Below are positions 40,209 through 50,085 of a stretch of DNA of 64,000 nucleotides, one piece after another. The notes below the pieces were generated by a model, which saw only the letters and a list, made by a program, of their open reading frames with translations, searched no databases and was not told where the DNA came from. Both the position numbers and the translations under genes were made by a program. Origin of the DNA: JAGXFP01 sp039714535 (GTDB taxonomy: Bacteria > Desulfobacterota > Desulfobulbia > Desulfobulbales > JAGXFP01). The stretch lies in assembly GCA_039714535.1 (NCBI GenBank), contig JBDLJC010000017.1:1-64000 (forward strand), in the 5' to 3' direction. Positions within the stretch are counted from its first letter, which is position 1. Every line of letters starts with the position of its first letter.

Positions 40209-40581
40209 AAAACGTCTCTCCCTTGGTCGGCGCGGAGAAGAGCTGGCCGGTGAATATTTAAAAAAAGCCGGTTATAAAATACTGGAGTTAAACTATCGCG
40301 GTCGTTTGGGTGAGATTGATCTGGTGGCCGAAGATGGTGATTGTCTGGTTTTTGTCGAAGTCAAGACTCGCGCTGGGCTGGCCTTTGGTCACCCCCTTGA
40401 AAGTATCAACTCTCGGAAACAGTACCAATTGATCAGGGCAGCCCGTGAATATCTGGCCGAACATGGTGCGGAAGAGCGTATTTGTCGTTTTGATGCGGTT
40501 TCAGTGTTGCAAAAAGACGGGCAGGCCCCGCAATTAGAATTGATTAAAAATGCCTTTGAACTGGATGGGGAGAATTTTTGA
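40201..40581 (+). CDS. YraN/UPF0102 family endonuclease-like protein
   Basis: 126 residues. GRRGEELAGEYLKKAGYKILELNYR, then GEIDLVAEDGDCLVFVEVKTR: the Glu-Asp-EVK set of an archaeal Holliday-junction-resolvase-like nuclease fold. Physiological role unknown. It commonly follows rnhB. Confidence 0.92.
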   Translation: MSKKRLSLGRRGEELAGEYLKKAGYKILELNYRGRLGEIDLVAEDGDCLVFVEVKTRAGLAFGHPLESINSRKQYQLIRAAREYLAEHGAEERICRFDAVSVLQKDGQAPQLELIKNAFELDGENF

Positions 40582-41585
40582 TGAGTGGTTTGCTTGGGAT
40601 TACCATGGGCTGCCCGGTAGGCATTGGCCCGGAAATTATCATCCGTTTTTGTCAGCAGACGCCTGATTTTAAAGCCTGCCGTCCCGTCGTTATTGGTGAT
40701 CTCGGAGTGCTCCGGCGTTGTGCGGATGAATTGGCGGTTGATCTCGATATCGTGCGCTGGCAACCCGGTGAGCCGGTCCGGGATCGGGCCTTGCATGTGT
40801 TGTCTTTGTCGGATCTTGGCCCGAACCTCAAGTGGGGGCATCCCGATGTTGCTACCGGCAGGGCCATGGCCTTGTACATCGAGGAAGCGGTGCGCTTGAT
40901 TGGTGGCGGCGTCTTGGCCGGGATGGTGACCTGTCCTATCGCCAAGTCGGCCCTGAAGCTCGCCGGTTATCAATATCCCGGTCATACCGAAATGCTGGCG
41001 GACTTGTGCGGCAGTGATGAGTATGCCATGATGATGGCCGGGGAGCGGCTCCGGGTCACCCTGGTTACCATTCATGTCGGCCTGGCCCAGGTTGCCGGGC
41101 TTTTGACTAAAGAAAAAATAGTAAGACTAATTGAGATCACGGCCCGCTCGTTGCGCAATGATTTTGCTATCGAAAACCCACGGTTGGCGGTGGCCGGTTT
41201 CAATCCCCATGCCGGAGAGGATGGGATGTTTGGTGATGAAGATGAGCGGGTGATAGCTCCGGCTGTTGCCCAGGCCAGAGCCGATGGCTGGCAGGTGGCT
41301 GGGGTGTTCCCGCCGGATACGGTGTTTAACCGGGCGGCGGCGGGGCAATATGACGCAGTTGTCTGTATGTACCACGACCAGGGCCTGATTCCGTTTAAGC
41401 TTCTCCACTTTGAGGATGGGGTTAATGTCACTCTTGGCCTGCCGATTGTCCGAACCTCGGTTGACCACGGCACTGCCTACGATATCGCCGGACAGGGGAA
41501 GGCCAGTGCAACCAGTTTGCTTGCTGCCTTCGATTTGGCCGGCAAGATAGCGTTGAATCGTAATCGGTTTGCTGAAAAGCAATAA
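40581..41585 (+). CDS. pdxA: 4-hydroxythreonine-4-phosphate dehydrogenase
   Basis: 334 residues. It acts in DXP-dependent pyridoxal-phosphate synthesis. Family segments: GITMGCPVGIGPEI, YPGHTEMLA, FNPHAGEDG and MYHDQGLIPFK, with the metal-binding His residues. The ATG overlaps the yraN stop. The usual TMGDPxGIGPE appears here with Cys in place of Asp. Confidence 0.95.
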   Translation: MSGLLGITMGCPVGIGPEIIIRFCQQTPDFKACRPVVIGDLGVLRRCADELAVDLDIVRWQPGEPVRDRALHVLSLSDLGPNLKWGHPDVATGRAMALYIEEAVRLIGGGVLAGMVTCPIAKSALKLAGYQYPGHTEMLADLCGSDEYAMMMAGERLRVTLVTIHVGLAQVAGLLTKEKIVRLIEITARSLRNDFAIENPRLAVAGFNPHAGEDGMFGDEDERVIAPAVAQARADGWQVAGVFPPDTVFNRAAAGQYDAVVCMYHDQGLIPFKLLHFEDGVNVTLGLPIVRTSVDHGTAYDIAGQGKASATSLLAAFDLAGKIALNRNRFAEKQ

Positions 41586-41683
41586 ATGTATTAATAATAT
41601 CGGGATGTTGTTTGGTCGGGCTGGCTGTATTTGTCTGTTTGCTGTCGGCCAGAATATCTCCATAATTTTCGGTTAATCCGGTC

Positions 41684-42298
41684 ATGGCGAAACAAGGACT
41701 ACTTATAGCCTTCGAGGGCATTGACGGCACTGGTAAATCCACCCAGATTGGCTTGTTGGCAGAGTATCTGGCGACCAGGGGATATGCTGTGGTGACGACC
41801 ATGGAGCCGACCGACGGCCCTTATGGCCGCAAAATCAGGTCATTATTTGCAAGCCGCCACCGCCTGACTCCCGATGAGGAGCTGGGGCTCTTTATGGCTG
41901 ATCGCCGGGAGCATGTTCGCGAGTTGCTTATCCCCGCCTTGGCTGAGGGTAAGGTGGTTCTTACCGATCGATACTATCTTTCGACCGCCGCGTATCAGGG
42001 TGCTGCCGGTCATGATCCCGACCTCATCTTGGCCGACAATGAGAAGTTTGCCCCACGGCCGGATTTGGTAGTGCTGCTGACTTTGACTCCGGCGGAGAGT
42101 GTGCACCGGATCAAAAACCTGCGGGGCGAGTCTCTGAACGATTTCGAGCAGGAGGACGTCCTTGCCAAAGTAGCGGCGGTATTTGCCGGATTTAAGATGG
42201 ATTACATTACCCGGATCGATGCTGCAATCTCTCCTGACAAGGTCCATAAAGAGGTTGTGGCTAAAGTAGATGAGATGCTGGCCGAGAAGGACTATTAG
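41684..42298 (+). CDS. tmk: thymidylate kinase
   Basis: 204 residues. P-loop FEGIDGTGKSTQ, dTMP-site DRYYLSTAAYQG, and a lid without the extra Arg residues of the E. coli type being obvious. It makes dTDP. Confidence 0.95.
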   Translation: MAKQGLLIAFEGIDGTGKSTQIGLLAEYLATRGYAVVTTMEPTDGPYGRKIRSLFASRHRLTPDEELGLFMADRREHVRELLIPALAEGKVVLTDRYYLSTAAYQGAAGHDPDLILADNEKFAPRPDLVVLLTLTPAESVHRIKNLRGESLNDFEQEDVLAKVAAVFAGFKMDYITRIDAAISPDKVHKEVVAKVDEMLAEKDY

Positions 42299-42340
42299 GT
42301 TCCACCGAAACTTATCCTGCGTTTAATTACCCAAGGGAAG

Positions 42341-44059
42341 ATGATGAAAAACAATTTTCTGGTGCTTATCATATTTGCTCTCTTTTCCAGCGCTTGCACG
42401 GCGGCGGGGGGAGGGCAGCCTGCCGCGAAATTGGCAGAGGGGCTCGATCCGTCTGCTGATTATGTGGAGAGCGAATGTTCCTATTTTTATTTCATGTGGG
42501 GCAGGACCGCTGAGCTTGAGGGGAAATTGGAGGAGGCCCGTGAGGCATACGAAAAAGCCTTGGTCTGTGATTTGCATGCCGTGCAAATCATGCATCGGTT
42601 GGCGGTTCTGTTGATCAATATGGACAAGAAGGATGTTGCCGCCGGCTGGATTAAGACGATTATTGATGAGAATCCCGAAGATCTGGCGTCGTATGGTTTT
42701 CTGGCTAATTTATATGTAAGTATGGATGAATTTGCTAAGGCCGAGGAAATTTATCTGGGTGTTATCGATAAAAATCCACAAGATTACGATAATATGTTGT
42801 TGCTTGGCGCCTTATATGCCAGGCAGAAAAAATTTGATGAGGCCAGAGATACCCTTGAGAAACTGATTAAATTAAATCCTGAGTCCTTCATTGGCCATCA
42901 TTACCTGGCCAAGATTTATCTGGAGACCGAGAAGTTTGCTAAGGCGCGGAGTTCTTTTGAAAAGGCTTTGGAGCTAAATTGGTCTCCATTCCTTGCCTTT
43001 GAGGCGGCTTTCTTTTTGGCGAAGAAAGGGTTTCCGGACGATGCCCTGCGCTTATATCGGCAGATTATTGTCGAAGACGAAGATAATGAACGGGTCAGAA
43101 CCATGGCCATATCCTTGCTGCTGAAGCTGGACCGCATCGATGAGGCCATTGTCGCAATGGAGGAATTACTGCCCCAGGCGGCAGATCCACTTAAGGTTGA
43201 GTTGAATCTTAGCCGCTTGCTTCTTGATCGAAAAAAATATGATGAAGCGATTAGCCATCTGTTAAACATTCTCGACACTGATCCCGAGTTTAATGACGTC
43301 CGTATCCTGCTGGCGGTGGCCTATCATGATAAAGGTGATGCAACCGCGGCCAAAAGCAGTTTGGAGAAGATAGGGCCCCAGTCCGCCGATTATGAAAATG
43401 CCACCGTTTTTCTCACGCGAATTCTGGTTGAAGAGAAAAAACATGGGGCGGCGATCAACTTATTGCGGGGAAGAATCTCCGACGAAAAAACTCGGCGCAG
43501 AAGTTTCTACCCCGGCCTTGCTTCAGTCCTCCAGAAGCAGCAAAAGAATGATGAGGCGGCAAGTGTTTTTCAAGAGGCCTTGACTCTCTATCCGGAGGAC
43601 AAAGATCTTCTTCTCGAACATGCCCTCTTCCAGGACGAGCAGGGTGATGTGGACGGCGCCCTGCGCACCATGGCAAAGGTTCTGCTAATCAGTCCGGATG
43701 AGCCATATGCCCTGAATTATATGGGGTACACCTGGGCTGAGCGTGGCGTGGAACTGGAGAAGGCCTTGGCCTATGTTGAAAAAGCTCTGGAACTTAGGCC
43801 GGATGATGGCTTTGTCCGTGATAGTTTAGGCTGGGTTTTATTCAAGATGGGCCGACTTGATGAGGCCCTGGCCGAGTTACAGAAAGCACTTAAGATAGAA
43901 GGGGATGATCCGGCTATTAACGATCATATCGGTGATGTTTACCACCGGCTTGGCAGGATGAAAAAGGCCCGAAAGGCTTGGGGCAGGGCTTTGGTTCTCC
44001 AGAAAGATGAAAAAAAGAAGAGCCGGCTTCGAAAGAAGATAGAGGCCGCCGGTAAGTGA
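42341..44059 (+). CDS. TPR-repeat lipoprotein
   Basis: 572 residues. Lipobox FSSAC near residue 19 predicts a lipid anchor. The body is an almost continuous array of about 14-15 tetratricopeptide repeats (e.g. GDVDGALRTMAKVLLISPDE, then YALNYMGYTWAERG). It probably acts as an outer-membrane or periplasmic scaffold. The next gene, 2 bases later, encodes another lipoprotein, so the pair may work together in envelope assembly or export. Confidence 0.88.
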   Translation: MMKNNFLVLIIFALFSSACTAAGGGQPAAKLAEGLDPSADYVESECSYFYFMWGRTAELEGKLEEAREAYEKALVCDLHAVQIMHRLAVLLINMDKKDVAAGWIKTIIDENPEDLASYGFLANLYVSMDEFAKAEEIYLGVIDKNPQDYDNMLLLGALYARQKKFDEARDTLEKLIKLNPESFIGHHYLAKIYLETEKFAKARSSFEKALELNWSPFLAFEAAFFLAKKGFPDDALRLYRQIIVEDEDNERVRTMAISLLLKLDRIDEAIVAMEELLPQAADPLKVELNLSRLLLDRKKYDEAISHLLNILDTDPEFNDVRILLAVAYHDKGDATAAKSSLEKIGPQSADYENATVFLTRILVEEKKHGAAINLLRGRISDEKTRRRSFYPGLASVLQKQQKNDEAASVFQEALTLYPEDKDLLLEHALFQDEQGDVDGALRTMAKVLLISPDEPYALNYMGYTWAERGVELEKALAYVEKALELRPDDGFVRDSLGWVLFKMGRLDEALAELQKALKIEGDDPAINDHIGDVYHRLGRMKKARKAWGRALVLQKDEKKKSRLRKKIEAAGK

Positions 44060-44061
44060 TA

Positions 44062-44856
44062 ATGGTTTCTCGCCATGTTCTGCTTTGTTTCTGGCTGGTA
44101 ATTTTCTTGTCGAGTTGTGCCGGTTTGCCCGCTCGTCTGCCCCATTCAGGGCCGGAAAGTTTGCTGGTCAGGCAATCTTTCAAGGAGCTGGTCGGTCGGC
44201 AGCGTCAATGTGAAAGCAGTGTTGATGCCGAAATCACCATTACCCTCGATTCAAGATGGTATTCCGGGACGATGAGTGGTTATCTGCAGGCCAAGGCTCC
44301 GGCTTTTTTGAAACTCGTTGGAATTAATCCCTTTGGTCAGCCTTTGGTGGTTCTGGTTAGCGATGGTGAGTCTTTCAGCTATGCCTCGCTGAGCGAATCA
44401 CTCAGTTATGACGGTAGGGTTGATTCCGACACGTTCCAGCGCTTCGTGCCCACCGGTTTTGATCCGTCCACCAGCTTTTATCCGCTGACCGGTAAGCTGG
44501 CCCCCGGTGAGATGCGGATTCTGACAACCAGTTCTGATCAGGAAGGGCGGGGGGCCTGGCTGGAGCTTGAAAATATTCAGGATAATATCCACAGTCTGGT
44601 CCTTTTTGAGCCGGAAAGGCAATTAATCCGCCAATATCTCCGGTTGAACGAAGATGGCAAGGTGACGCTGAAGATCGGCTATAATGATTATTATCCCGGC
44701 CCCTGTAGTTTACCTGGCCTTGTAACTATATCCAGTAGTGATCATGCCGGTGAACTGTCGATCCGGTTGCATGATTGGCAAACCGATACCCCGTTCTCTG
44801 CGGCAGATTTTGCCTTGGAACTCCCCCCCGTTTTTAAAAGAGTGAAAGTAAATTGA
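44062..44856 (+). CDS. LolA/LolB-like (DUF4292-type) lipoprotein
   Basis: 265 residues. Lipobox FLSSC near residue 17. The remainder suggests a half-barrel of the LolA/LolB superfamily: ITITLDSRWYSGTMSGYLQAK, then LKLVGINPFGQPLVVL, and DIRLHDW-like strands near the end. It may receive lipoproteins at the outer membrane, though this is inferred from fold only. It overlaps the following radical-SAM gene by 4 bases. Confidence 0.65.
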   Translation: MVSRHVLLCFWLVIFLSSCAGLPARLPHSGPESLLVRQSFKELVGRQRQCESSVDAEITITLDSRWYSGTMSGYLQAKAPAFLKLVGINPFGQPLVVLVSDGESFSYASLSESLSYDGRVDSDTFQRFVPTGFDPSTSFYPLTGKLAPGEMRILTTSSDQEGRGAWLELENIQDNIHSLVLFEPERQLIRQYLRLNEDGKVTLKIGYNDYYPGPCSLPGLVTISSSDHAGELSIRLHDWQTDTPFSAADFALELPPVFKRVKVN

Positions 44857-47363
44857 ATATCGATGATATCCTGCCGCTGGTTAACCGACCAAGTCGGTAC
44901 AGTGGTAATGAGCTTAATATTGTTAAAAAGGACTGGCAACAGACGAGCTTGCGGGTCGCCCTGATCTTTCCAGATCTCTATGAGATCGGCATGTCCCATC
45001 AAGGGTTACAGATCCTCTATCACCTCTTGAATAGCCAGCCGGATGTCTTGGCGGAGCGGGCTTATACTCCGGCGCCGGATATGGAAGAGCTTCTGCGTAG
45101 TAGCGGCCGACCGCTTTTTTCTCTGGAAACCCACCACCCCCTGGGTGAGTTCGATTTGCTGGGTGTCACTCTGCCCTACGAGCTTTGTTATACTAATATT
45201 TTGACCGTGCTTGATTTGGCCGGACTGCCTTTTCGCAGTGCTGATCGGGATGAAAGCCACCCTCTGGTGATCGGGGGCGGGCCCTGCGCCTTTCACCCTG
45301 AACCGGTGGCGGAATTCTTCGATGCTATCCTGCTTGGTGATGGTGAAGAGGCGATTCTTGAGATAGCCGAGTTGCTCATTGGTGCTAAAAAAGAAGGCTT
45401 GACCCGGCCCGAGGTTCTGGCTCGTTTGGCGATGGTTGAGGGACTTTATGTGCCGGCTCATTTTAAAGCCGTCTATGATGAGAGAGGTGTTTTTACCGGG
45501 GTGATCGGTAAGGATGGGAGAAGTTCCGTCCGGCGCCGTATTTTAGCAGATATTGAAAATACAGGTGGTGAGACGCCCTTGGTGCCTTTAGGTAAAATTG
45601 TTCACGACCGTCTGGGCATAGAGATTGCCCGAGGGTGTACCAGGGGCTGCCGTTTTTGCCAGGCCGGGATAATCTATCGTCCGGTTCGGGAGCGATCCCC
45701 TGGTCGGGTCTTCGAATTGGCTGAAAAAGGCATCGCTGAAAGTGGTTTTGATGAACTGGCCCTGTTGTCCCTAAGCAGCGGGGACTATTCATGTATCTCC
45801 GACCTGCTGGTCAGGTTGATGGACCGGCTGGTCAAGCAGCGGGTTTCGGTCTCGATGCCGTCCATGCGGGTCGGAACCCTGACCCCCGAGATTATGGATC
45901 AGATCAAACGGGTCCGGAAAAGTGGTTTCACTCTTGCTCCCGAGGCCGGCACCGACCGGTTGCGCCAGGTAATTAACAAGGGGATTACCGAGGAGGATCT
46001 GCTGGCGACCAGTCGGGCCGCCTTCAGTCTGGGCTGGAAACTGCTTAAATTTTATTTCATGTTTGGTCTGCCCACTGAAACCGATGAGGACCTGGAGGCC
46101 ATTCCGCTTTTGGCTAAACGGGCCTTGCAGACGGCCGAGCAGGGCGGGCGGCGCATCAACATCAGTGTCGCGACCTTTGTCCCTAAACCCCATACCCCAT
46201 TTCAGCGGGTCCGTCAGCTCGATGTGGATGAAGGTTTTGCCCGGATAGATTATCTTAAGAAGGCGGTGAAGGGTAAGAGTTTTCAGCTAAAATGGGGCGA
46301 TCCTCGCCAGAGTTTTCTGGAAGGGGTCATGGCTAGGGGTGATCGGCGTTTATCGGCCTTGATTGAGGAGGCCTGGCAGCAAGGCGCCCGTCTTGACGGT
46401 TGGTCGGAGCATTACCGGCTTGATACCTGGCGGGGAGCCGCGGAAACCCTTGGAATTGATCTGGATAGCTATCTGCGGCAACGGGAGGATGCTGAACCGT
46501 TGCCCTGGGACCATCTTGATAGCGGCGTTGATCTTGAATTTATCGAGTTGGAGAAACAGAGGGCGAGGGATGGCGTTTATACCCCCGATTGTCGGGTCCA
46601 TGGTTGTCAGAAATGTGGCCTATGTGATTTTAAGACCATAAAACCCGTGGTGGCGAAGAGTTGTGATTTCGCTGAGGCGGAGACTGGAGAAGACTCCCCG
46701 GTAACTGCTCCTAGTGCAGACGATACTGGCGCCAATCGTTTTGTCTACCGGCTTACCTATAGTCGTCTCGGCAGGGCCCGCTTCCTCGGGCATCTTGAAG
46801 TAATTCAGGTCTTTTATCGGGTTCTGCGCAGGGTTGGTCTGCCGATGAATTTCTCCCAGGGCTATAATCCAAGTCCCCGGGTTACTTTCAGTCCGGCTCT
46901 GCCGCTGGGAACAGAGAGTCAGGCCGAATATCTGCTGGTCGATTTGTCTGTGGTTCTGACCGATCCGGAGGGGATCAAAGCTGCCTTTAACCGGGAGTTG
47001 CCGGAGGGGTTCAGCATTGACGCAATTAAGCTTGATTCCGGCAAGGTTGAGCAACGTCTGTTGACCTGCTATCATATCCATCTTGGTCGTCCGATAAAAT
47101 GTGAAATTCTTGACTCTTTTCTTAGTAATGACAAGGTAGAGGTCGAGGTGGTCAGAAAGGGGCGGTCGCGAAAGATAGATGCCCGGCCACTGGTCAGGGT
47201 ACTGACCATGATCGAAGGGGATTGCCAGATTGAAATGCAGTTGTTGACCGAGGCCGGTAAGGCCGCCTTGAAGCCTATGGAAATTATGGCGGCGCTGTTT
47301 GAGTTGTCGACTGAGGAGATGGCTCTGGCAAGGGTTATGAAGTTGTGGTGCCGGGCAGGGTGA
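44853..47363 (+). CDS. TIGR03960 radical SAM protein fused to DUF2344
   Basis: 836 residues. The N-terminal half is a B12-binding-like domain plus radical SAM core: the CxxxCxxC cluster ligands are in GCTRGCRFCQAG (about 265-275), followed by LSLSSGDYSC. From about residue 620, YRLTYSRLGRARFLGHLEVIQVF begins a DUF2344 (TIGR03936) domain, encoded separately in many bacteria. Cys-rich CRVHGCQKCGLCDF lies between. The family is regularly next to RNase G, as here. Reaction unknown. Confidence 0.9.
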   Translation: MNIDDILPLVNRPSRYSGNELNIVKKDWQQTSLRVALIFPDLYEIGMSHQGLQILYHLLNSQPDVLAERAYTPAPDMEELLRSSGRPLFSLETHHPLGEFDLLGVTLPYELCYTNILTVLDLAGLPFRSADRDESHPLVIGGGPCAFHPEPVAEFFDAILLGDGEEAILEIAELLIGAKKEGLTRPEVLARLAMVEGLYVPAHFKAVYDERGVFTGVIGKDGRSSVRRRILADIENTGGETPLVPLGKIVHDRLGIEIARGCTRGCRFCQAGIIYRPVRERSPGRVFELAEKGIAESGFDELALLSLSSGDYSCISDLLVRLMDRLVKQRVSVSMPSMRVGTLTPEIMDQIKRVRKSGFTLAPEAGTDRLRQVINKGITEEDLLATSRAAFSLGWKLLKFYFMFGLPTETDEDLEAIPLLAKRALQTAEQGGRRINISVATFVPKPHTPFQRVRQLDVDEGFARIDYLKKAVKGKSFQLKWGDPRQSFLEGVMARGDRRLSALIEEAWQQGARLDGWSEHYRLDTWRGAAETLGIDLDSYLRQREDAEPLPWDHLDSGVDLEFIELEKQRARDGVYTPDCRVHGCQKCGLCDFKTIKPVVAKSCDFAEAETGEDSPVTAPSADDTGANRFVYRLTYSRLGRARFLGHLEVIQVFYRVLRRVGLPMNFSQGYNPSPRVTFSPALPLGTESQAEYLLVDLSVVLTDPEGIKAAFNRELPEGFSIDAIKLDSGKVEQRLLTCYHIHLGRPIKCEILDSFLSNDKVEVEVVRKGRSRKIDARPLVRVLTMIEGDCQIEMQLLTEAGKAALKPMEIMAALFELSTEEMALARVMKLWCRAG

Positions 47364-47411
47364 ATAGTTACGCTAGAGTCTTATAAATAATTTTTGCAGG
47401 TAAATTAACTT

Positions 47412-48950
47412 ATGGCTACTGATTTAATCATTAACGCGACGTCTTTCGAGATCAGGACCGCCCTGATCGAGTACGGTAATCTGGTGGAGTTCCACCTTGA
47501 GAGGCCTGCCGAGAAAGGCTTGGTCAGTAATATCTATAAGGGTGTGGTCAAGAGGGTGTTGCCGGGAATGCAGGCGGCCTTTGTTGATATAGGTCTTGAG
47601 AGAACCGGTTTTCTTTATGTCGACGATGTGACCGTCAAGCGAAATGGTGGCGGCCGGGAGATCCCCTGTGACCAGGATGACAACGAGGGGCGGTGTTGTG
47701 GCGAAAGTCTGCCCCGTGATACCATCCCTGAGCGCTCTGCCGGGGTTACCATTGACGAGTTGTTAACCGAAGGGCAGGATATTCTGGTTCAGATCTGCAA
47801 GGACCCGATCGGAACCAAGGGGGCTCGTTTGACCTGTAATATTACGTTGCCGTGCCGCAATGTGGTCTTCATGCCCAAGACCGATCATATCGGTATTTCC
47901 CGCAAGATTGAGGATGAGGGGGTCAGACAAAGGCTTAAAGAGATCATTGAGGAACTGCGTCCGGCCGGAACGGGCTTTATTGTCAGGACTGTCGGAGAAA
48001 ATGCCACTCAGCAAGATCTTGAAGCTGACATGGAGTTTCTCCTTCATCTCTGGGATGAGATCAGGGATAGTGGTGCGCGCGCCCCGGTGCCGAGTCTGAT
48101 TTACGAGGATCTTGATATTACCCTGCGGACCGTCCGCGATATCTTTTCGGCGGATGTTGACCGGTTGATCGTTGATGACCGTCAGGTCTTTGAGGGTATC
48201 ATGAAATTTGTCGAGACCTTTGCGCCCCACCTCAGGTCAAGGGTCAGTCTTTATGAGGAAAAGACGCCGGTTTTTGATGCCTACGGCATTGAGATGGACA
48301 TTAACCGGGCCCTGGACAAAAAGATCTGGCTTCGTTGCGGCGGTTATATAATTATTGAAACGACTGAGGCCCTTTCTGTTGTCGATGTAAATACCGGTCG
48401 TTTTGTCGGCAAGAATGATCTTGAGGACACGATCTTCAAGACCAATATGGAGGCAGTCCGGGAGATCGCCTATCAGTTACGGCTCCGCAATATCGGCGGC
48501 ATAATCATTATAGATTTCATTGATATGGAGAAAGAAACCCATCGGGACGAGCTGGTTCGGGCCCTGAAAGAGGCGGTCAAGAAAGATAAAAGCCGGGTCA
48601 ATATTCTCAAGGTTTCGGAATTCGGTCTGGTGCAGATGACCAGGAAGCGGAGTTCTGAAAATCTTGCCAGTACCCTGTGCGAACCGTGCCACTATTGTCA
48701 TGGTGATGGGATTGTCAAATCCCGGCAAACGGTTTGCTACGAGATTCTCCGTAAGATAATGGTCAGAGCCGGCAAGATGAATGGTAATAATGTTACGGTC
48801 AGTGTTAACCCGCAGGTTGCGGCCATAATGCTCCGGGAAGAGTCTTCCACCGTCCATGAACTTGAAGACGGGATTGATAAGCGCATTACCGTAGTCCCTA
48901 ATAGCGAACTGCATGTTGAAAAATATGAGATTATCTGGGACCAGAAATAG
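47412..48950 (+). CDS. rng: ribonuclease G (Rne/Rng family)
   Basis: 512 residues: an N-terminal S1 RNA-binding domain, RNase H-like and DNase I-like parts with catalytic Asp in SVVDVNTGRFVG and IIDFIDME, and the zinc-link motif CEPCHYCHGDG. The S1 domain carries an insertion (about 78-112) that is acidic and has three Cys (IPCDQDDNEGRCCGE), unlike E. coli RNase G. It processes rRNA ends and mRNAs. Confidence 0.94.
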   Translation: MATDLIINATSFEIRTALIEYGNLVEFHLERPAEKGLVSNIYKGVVKRVLPGMQAAFVDIGLERTGFLYVDDVTVKRNGGGREIPCDQDDNEGRCCGESLPRDTIPERSAGVTIDELLTEGQDILVQICKDPIGTKGARLTCNITLPCRNVVFMPKTDHIGISRKIEDEGVRQRLKEIIEELRPAGTGFIVRTVGENATQQDLEADMEFLLHLWDEIRDSGARAPVPSLIYEDLDITLRTVRDIFSADVDRLIVDDRQVFEGIMKFVETFAPHLRSRVSLYEEKTPVFDAYGIEMDINRALDKKIWLRCGGYIIIETTEALSVVDVNTGRFVGKNDLEDTIFKTNMEAVREIAYQLRLRNIGGIIIIDFIDMEKETHRDELVRALKEAVKKDKSRVNILKVSEFGLVQMTRKRSSENLASTLCEPCHYCHGDGIVKSRQTVCYEILRKIMVRAGKMNGNNVTVSVNPQVAAIMLREESSTVHELEDGIDKRITVVPNSELHVEKYEIIWDQK

Positions 48951-49369
48951 ATCTTAATTTAATGTCCAGGATCTCGATATGCAGTTGAACTGCTGTGGTT
49001 TATGACATTTAGTGCCATCTGTTTGTTTCTGATAGAAGTCAGGAAACAGGAGACAGGAGGCAGAATAACCGATTTTCTTTTGAGTTTTTGCATAATCAGG
49101 AAGGCCGGTTATTTGCAGAGTCTTCCCCGTGGAAGAAAGGATCGATAAACGGAGAAGGAGAGGTCGATGTTCCTGGCTGGGAATTATACTCTTAATTAAT
49201 GATGTTTTTCGTTGTTTTGAGTTGACAAAATGTAGCTTTCTGTTATTAATCTCCGATTCAAGTTTGGCCCGTCAAGGCGGGTGTGATCTTGTCTTTTTCG
49301 ATAGAAGACGGTCAGCACAACTGATCGTGATATAGATTTCCTGGAATTTTTATGAAGGTGGAGGGTATT
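48951..49369 (+). other. 419-base leader/intergenic region before rplU
   Basis: No supported gene. A short frame at 49129-49335 lacks protein character. It holds a purine-rich stretch (AGGAAACAGGAGACAGGAGGCAG, about 49040-49062) of the kind seen in intergenic repeats, and the promoter listed next. A ribosomal-protein leader with regulatory function is possible. Confidence 0.4.
49222..49249 (+). promoter_or_regulatory. sigma70-like promoter for rplU-rpmA
   Basis: TTGACA (49222-49227), a 16-base spacer, then TATTAA (49244-49249), about 120 bases before the rplU ATG. Confidence 0.5.
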
Positions 49370-49681
49370 ATGTACGCTATTGTTCGTACTGGCGGTAAAC
49401 AGTATCAGGTGGCTCAGGGCGATCAGCTTCGGGTTGAGACATTGGCTGGTGTTGTCGGTGAAACTGTGGAGCTTAATGAAGTTTTGTTGGTTGCCGATGG
49501 CGAGGATGTTAAAATTGGTCAACCCCAGGTTGAGGGCGCCAAAGTTACCGCGACCATCGTCGAGCAAGGTAAGGCCAAGAAAGTTCTGGTCTACAAGAAG
49601 AAACGCCGTAAGGGCTATGAGGTTAAGCGAGGTCATCGTCAGCAATATACGGCTTTGCGGATCGAAGGGATTAGCGCCTAG
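49370..49681 (+). CDS. rplU: 50S ribosomal protein L21
   Basis: 103 residues from ATG 49370 (MYAIVRTGGKQYQV), with GGAGGGT upstream. Full length. Confidence 0.98.
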   Translation: MYAIVRTGGKQYQVAQGDQLRVETLAGVVGETVELNEVLLVADGEDVKIGQPQVEGAKVTATIVEQGKAKKVLVYKKKRRKGYEVKRGHRQQYTALRIEGISA

Positions 49682-49743
49682 TCAGGTTGTTCGGCGTATT
49701 CTTCGTTTATTGAATATATCCTTAAGTATAAAGAGGTTTAGAT

Positions 49744-50007
49744 ATGGCTCATAAGAAGGCGGGCGGTAGTTCAAGGAATGGTCGTGACAGTGCCGGCCAG
49801 AGGCGCGGTGTAAAAAAATATGGCGGTGAGGTTGTCCGGGCCGGTAATATTCTGGTTCGCCAGCTTGGCACCAAAATTCATCCCGGTACCAATGTGGGGC
49901 TTGGCCGCGATTATACCCTTTTTGCCAAAGTTGATGGCGTTGTTACCTACGAGGCTTTTGGTCGTGACCGTAAAAGGGTCAGCGTTTATCCGGTAGAAGC
50001 AGCGTAG
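49744..50007 (+). CDS. rpmA: 50S ribosomal protein L27
   Basis: 87 residues, MAHKKAGGSSRNGRDS start and GGEVVRAGNILVRQLG core. The N-terminus begins directly with AHKKAG, so no Firmicutes-type leader needs removal. Confidence 0.98.
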   Translation: MAHKKAGGSSRNGRDSAGQRRGVKKYGGEVVRAGNILVRQLGTKIHPGTNVGLGRDYTLFAKVDGVVTYEAFGRDRKRVSVYPVEAA

Positions 50008-50085
50008 TCTTTTCTTATTTATGGCCGCTCCCGGCAGGGGGCGGTTTCCCAAACCATATGACCGCAATATTCGTTGGTTACAGTT

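Noticed and set aside
49129..49335. 68-codon frame upstream of rplU
   Set aside because: No ribosome-binding site of note, no protein-like composition, and it overlaps the putative rplU promoter.
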